Assembly (NCBI GenBank): GCA_004151065.3
Contig: NWUY0300109058.1
Span: 24,096 to 34,104, forward strand
Direction: 5' to 3'
From: Larix sibirica
Lineage: Eukaryota; Streptophyta; Pinopsida; Pinales; Pinaceae
Length of the DNA stretch: 10,009 bases
Below, piece by piece: positions 6,235 to 10,009 of the stretch. Positions within the stretch are counted from its first letter, which is position 1. Every line of letters begins with the position of its first letter. Position numbers and translations under genes: made by a program. The notes under the pieces are model-generated. The model was not told where the DNA came from and made no database searches. It saw only the letters and a program-made list of their open reading frames with translations.

Positions 6235-8640
6235 GTACTGAGTTATGTTTCCATTACTTATGTGTGGAGTTCAATACAAAGTTCTTTCATTTGTCATAGA
6301 TCTGGGTTAGTTTTTTTTGTTAAGGAAGCTCCAGATCTTATGATAATTTTGGATCCATGCTATAAATTTTTAAGGACGAATTGGAATAAAGAATTACACT
6401 AAGGAAAAGACAGTAGGATTGATTTAAAGTTAGCTCCACCGTTATTATTGCATCATTTACAGCCATTTGAAGACATTTACACGATGAACATTGAATACTG
6501 ACCTAGCCTTTATTTGGAATCACGTTGGCTCGTGTATCATATGGCTTGTTGGAAGGAAATAATTGCAGGCAACAATCTCTTGGCATTGCATCTGATCTGT
6601 ATATTCCTTCATTTTTGACAATGTACTGCACTCTGTTAGTTAACTTCTTGCTTATAATTATTATGTTCTGATAAATATCGTATCATTACTGTATTGTGCA
6701 TTGGTTGTACTCGTGCATCAATGTTATAATCCGTTCATATATATGCTATACTAAACTCAGGAACTTACTACTGGCATCAGAGTTTGAATTTCAGAGTTGT
6801 TAAGTTGTGTTTGTGGCAATAATTTAAGGCTCTGTGAGCAGAAAAAACTTTTGCGGGTGATTCCAATGCATATTTTCCTTCAAAATTGAGGACTAATTGG
6901 GGACCAGGTTGGAGTTTCAACTTTCAATTAACTAGTGATTGAAAAACTGGAAATACTAATCTATGGGAATGCTTGGTAAGCTAGTACAGCTCATTGGTAT
7001 TTGTCTAATAAAGCCTGTAACCACATCATTCATAAACAAATGAATTTGAGTATCATATAATAATTTCAATTATTTATTTATAGAATAGTCAGAAATGCCA
7101 ATCTACAGAAGGGTTTGACTTTGTACAGCTGATAACCTTTCTTTTCTTGTATCCCTGTCAGGTTGTTCATCTTTCTTCCATTTCATCTAGAATTTCACGA
7201 CTTTTTGTGACCACCATTTTATCTTTGTACTCTTTGTCCCATTTGAGTCTTGATTCACTACAAATCTTACCTCCACATCGCCTTTCAGTTTGGAATTCCT
7301 GTATAATGTAAGCCTCTGTTTGCCCTAAAGTCATTTTCCCCTTTTGGTTGTTCAGTGTATTTGTGCTTGCATCAGTGATGCAGTTCCAGACACACTTATA
7401 TTTTTCTTTTGCAAGTTGTGTTGCTCTTCTCTAACAAGCCTATGTTATGCCCTGCCCTGCCATATTTATCTTTCGCTGTATTCATCTATATTTCATAATT
7501 ATAGTTTCTACAACATTGTTTCTTACATCTTCTTAAGTGACCCATTTTTGTAGTTACACTACTTGACTATCAGAAATCACTGCTTCTCTTGAAATAATTC
7601 TTTTTTTGTATTTCTGCTGCATGTCTCTTATCATTAACTACCCCCCTCTATATCAATTATTTTCTGATTAGATGGTCTTAACATGCCAGTTCTTCGATGG
7701 ACATGTAAATCCTCTGATGGTCAGAATGGATCCATTCCTGAAGTATATTTTGTCTTGCTCCAATATTCTTGATCACCAGTATTCTATAGTTTTACTGTTC
7801 TTATTTTTCATTTTGAAATTGCCAAAGGCCGAAAACCATTAAATTCATTATTTATCAGTTATTTCCATTCATTCCATTTAGGATTCTTTATATTTTAGGA
7901 ACCACTATTCCATCTTTGCTTGTTATATTATATCATCTTCTTGGAGCCTCTTAAATCCACAGCCCTGTCTCTCTGTAATTTTTCTGTTTTCCTTTGGCTT
8001 CCGGTCATTATTTGCCTCTCATCACCATTTCATATTGTTGTTTTTGCATTAAAGCAAACAACAGTAGAGACAAATTATAATATTTTTTGTAAGAATGAAT
8101 CCCAAGCGACATCAAAATATAATCATTAGGTATTTATGTTTTATCACCAAGCACATGCTAAAATTTTGCTTGGTGTTGTTTTGGTTGTCTTTTTCTTATT
8201 CTAGTGTATCTTGTCTTCCTCCTCATCCTTCTTGTTTATTTTCCTTGACCCAATTCTCAACTTTCTTGTTAGTCTGATTGCTATGTTTCATTATATTCTT
8301 TCACATTAATGTTATCCTCGCTTTCCTTACCATTGATATATGTTGTTATCTTTATACTCTGTCTTCTTTTAGTTTTTCCTCGTTGCGTTATTGACATTTA
8401 TTGCTACAGCAAATTACATATATATCTGGGACATGGGAAAGCAGCGTGAAGACTGTTTACTGTAACCTCTGTTGATTGTCAATTGTCAATAACTCTTCTA
8501 CCATTTATTTAGTTAATCCCTGTCACGATTCTCTTCTTTTCCATTGACCTAATTCGTTATTTTCTATTCTCTCTTTTATAGGTAAAAATAGGAAAAATTT
8601 AATTAATTGATAACAGATTTACAGAGGGCAGAGTTGAGCC
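6235..8640. other. Gene-free stretch, T/C-rich on the + strand
   Basis: No supportable gene. From about 7130 to 8620 the + strand is dominated by T with frequent CTT/TTC runs, giving hydrophobic but motif-free short frames. A tRNA-iMet primer-binding-like 12-mer lies at 6772. The strand skew could reflect an old inserted element in reverse orientation or intron-like sequence, but nothing identifies it. Confidence 0.45.
6772..6783 (+). other. Primer-binding-site-like 12-mer
   Basis: TGGCATCAGAGT differs at two positions from TGGTATCAGAGC, the plant retrotransposon site complementary to initiator tRNA-Met, and is followed by TTGAATTT. It lies downstream of the gag-like relic, so it would have to belong to another element. 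No LTR end (CA) sits just before it. Weak. Confidence 0.2.
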
Positions 8641-8787
8641 TCACCCCCTGGTACCAGATATGAGTGAGAGCCAAAAGCTTCGCCAGCTCAATACTACTAT
8701 ATTTATTGTAAACAAAAATACATGTTTTGTATAAAGAATTATAGTAAGATTCCGAAAACTACTATTTGGAAGAGTGCAATGGAATAC

Positions 8788-9285
8788 ATAATTAGGATCA
8801 TGGATTTTGTGCAGCAACTTCATAACCTCCATTGTGATCTCATTGACTTCATCTTTGATGCCCTTATACACTAAGCAGAGCTTTAGAAGTGTCCTCTGTA
8901 TTGTTAACTTTAACATTTGTACTCACCAAACAGGCCTTTGTTTCCATGATCTATAAAAATACACTAATTTTGCTAAGTAGGTATGTTGTTCCTTAACAAC
9001 ATCCAAAGTATCCACTCCCAACTTATCTTTATTCACGAGGAGATCATAATAGAGCGATCAAGTTCTTGGTGATCATTAAAAACACTGGTCAGATTGGTCA
9101 TAACCTTGTTGTGGAGCTTGTTCACCGGCACATATGTATTCTTATTGGGCCTGCTATGCCTCAGCCCAATCGACCCTTTGCTTACCAGAACTAGAAGTAG
9201 ATTATTTTCCGGATACTTGTCTCTCAGACAAGCGTGCTTCCAGGTCCTGTTCTTTGTCATCAATCATGGCCTTCTTTAAAACCAT
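8788..9285 (-). pseudogene. Unidentified broken coding relic, minus strand
   Basis: One minus-strand frame stays protein-like over most of this span: MVLKKAMIDDKEQDLEARLS, STSSSGKQRVDWAEA, then from 9051 YYDLLVNKDKLGVDTLDVVK and EQHTYLAKLVYFYRSWKQRP, then after a TGA at 8925-8923, MLKLTIQRTLLKLCLVYKGI and KDEVNEITMEVMKLLHKIHD. Several stops interrupt 9204-9058. In that gap another frame reads YVPVNKLHNKVMTNLTSVFN then DHQELDRSI, suggesting indels. GTGAGT at 8927-8922 resembles a splice donor, but the frame continues through it. The charged, helix-like composition argues for a once-real protein. I do not recognise the family and give no function. Confidence 0.4.
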
Positions 9286-10009
9286 CCTGGCTACAGAGTC
9301 TATCTTTGAAAACAAGCCACATTTAGATAATGGACTTAATAGAACAAAGATCATACAAATATAATTGAATTTAACAAAATTTACAAGGCCTTTGAGCTTT
9401 ATCAAGGAAAAATGTACCAAACAATCATCAGAAAATATGGACCCTGGATTCTTAGTGACCCATACTCATGCCATATCTACAGTAATTCGTCAAAAATAAA
9501 TAAAAACTCAAAATCTGATATTACGCACTCATTTACCACCAATGAAATGGAGTTTAGTTATAGTTGTTTCCATAGTTCTGATCCACAATGATTCTCTACA
9601 TCAATTTGATCTCTACCATTCTTTGTTTCTCACTCATTTCTACTGGGAATAGGTTATTTGGTTATCTTCTTTGGTTCTATTGACCCTTCATTCTCCTATA
9701 TTGATATTATGTGAATGACTCTCTAATTTTATTGGGCTCTATTTTCCCCTTATTTCCTTGTCTTGATATGTCTATCTGAATGCCGCACACAAAAATGTGA
9801 CCAATGTGATGGTATAATTCTTGGTCTTTTCGACAATGATTGGCCTTATTAATTCTTTTTAAATAACTAAAAAACCAAACAAAACAAAAATGGAAAAAAG
9901 AAACAACAAAAACGGCATTCGGGAGTGGAATCGGCCTCTTCTCAATGTTTTTTTTTAATATTTGTTTTTTATTTTTATTTTATTTTTTAATCTATACTTA
10001 AATTTGTTT
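9286..10009. other. AT-rich terminal region, no gene seen
   Basis: No coding signal is supportable beyond the relic at its left edge. The end has A-rich (about 9865-9910) and then T-rich (about 9947-10009) tracts, which could be an element boundary or simple-sequence drift. Confidence 0.45.

Noticed and set aside
7344-8277. Hydrophobic short frames on the + strand
   Set aside because: T-rich DNA gives Phe/Leu/Ser-rich frames by composition alone. They have no motifs or consistent membrane topology.
8647-8660. TGGTACCAG-type primer-binding site near a gene relic
   Set aside because: The core is a palindrome that matches the consensus weakly on either strand, with no LTR end next to it.
8883-8927. 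Intron inside the minus-strand relic, GTGAGT to ACAG
   Set aside because: It would be only about 40 bases, too short for a plant intron, and the frame reads through with a single stop.

Overview
The window looks like nuclear DNA from a seed plant with a large, gene-poor genome, possibly a gymnosperm. It is AT-rich. It holds one clearly intact intron-containing gene of a plant-type family, worn retroelement-like debris, and long stretches without genes. I saw no bacterial operon, tRNA, rRNA, CRISPR array or intact transposon. The species cannot be fixed from the sequence alone.

Layout. Bases 1-2034 are non-coding apart from weak coding-like debris near 190-465. They carry an AT microsatellite and three two-copy tandem duplications. 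Bases 2035-3090 hold the one convincing gene, a two-exon member of the steroid 5-alpha-reductase family. Splicing a 207-bp intron gives a 282-residue multi-pass membrane protein. Bases 3091-5790 are a probable 3' flank, a purine-rich stretch with broken frames, a nested tandem duplication (4163-4445), a fold-back (4785-4868) and a perfect 35-bp doublet (5171-5240). Bases 5792-6234 look like a broken Ty3/gypsy-type gag relic. Bases 6235-8640 hold no gene I can support and are strikingly T/C-rich on the + strand from about 7130. Minus-strand bases 9285-8788 contain an unidentified, heavily broken coding relic. The remainder to 10009 is AT-rich and ends in poly-T.

What ties the window together is local duplication. 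At least eight adjacent two-copy repeats with units of about 35-119 bp are spread over its first 5.2 kb. One of them copied the 3' end of exon 1 together with its splice donor into the intron of the reductase gene. That leaves a second donor and a potential poison exon whose first codon would be a stop. I regard this as the most interesting feature. I did not find evidence for a new multi-gene system.
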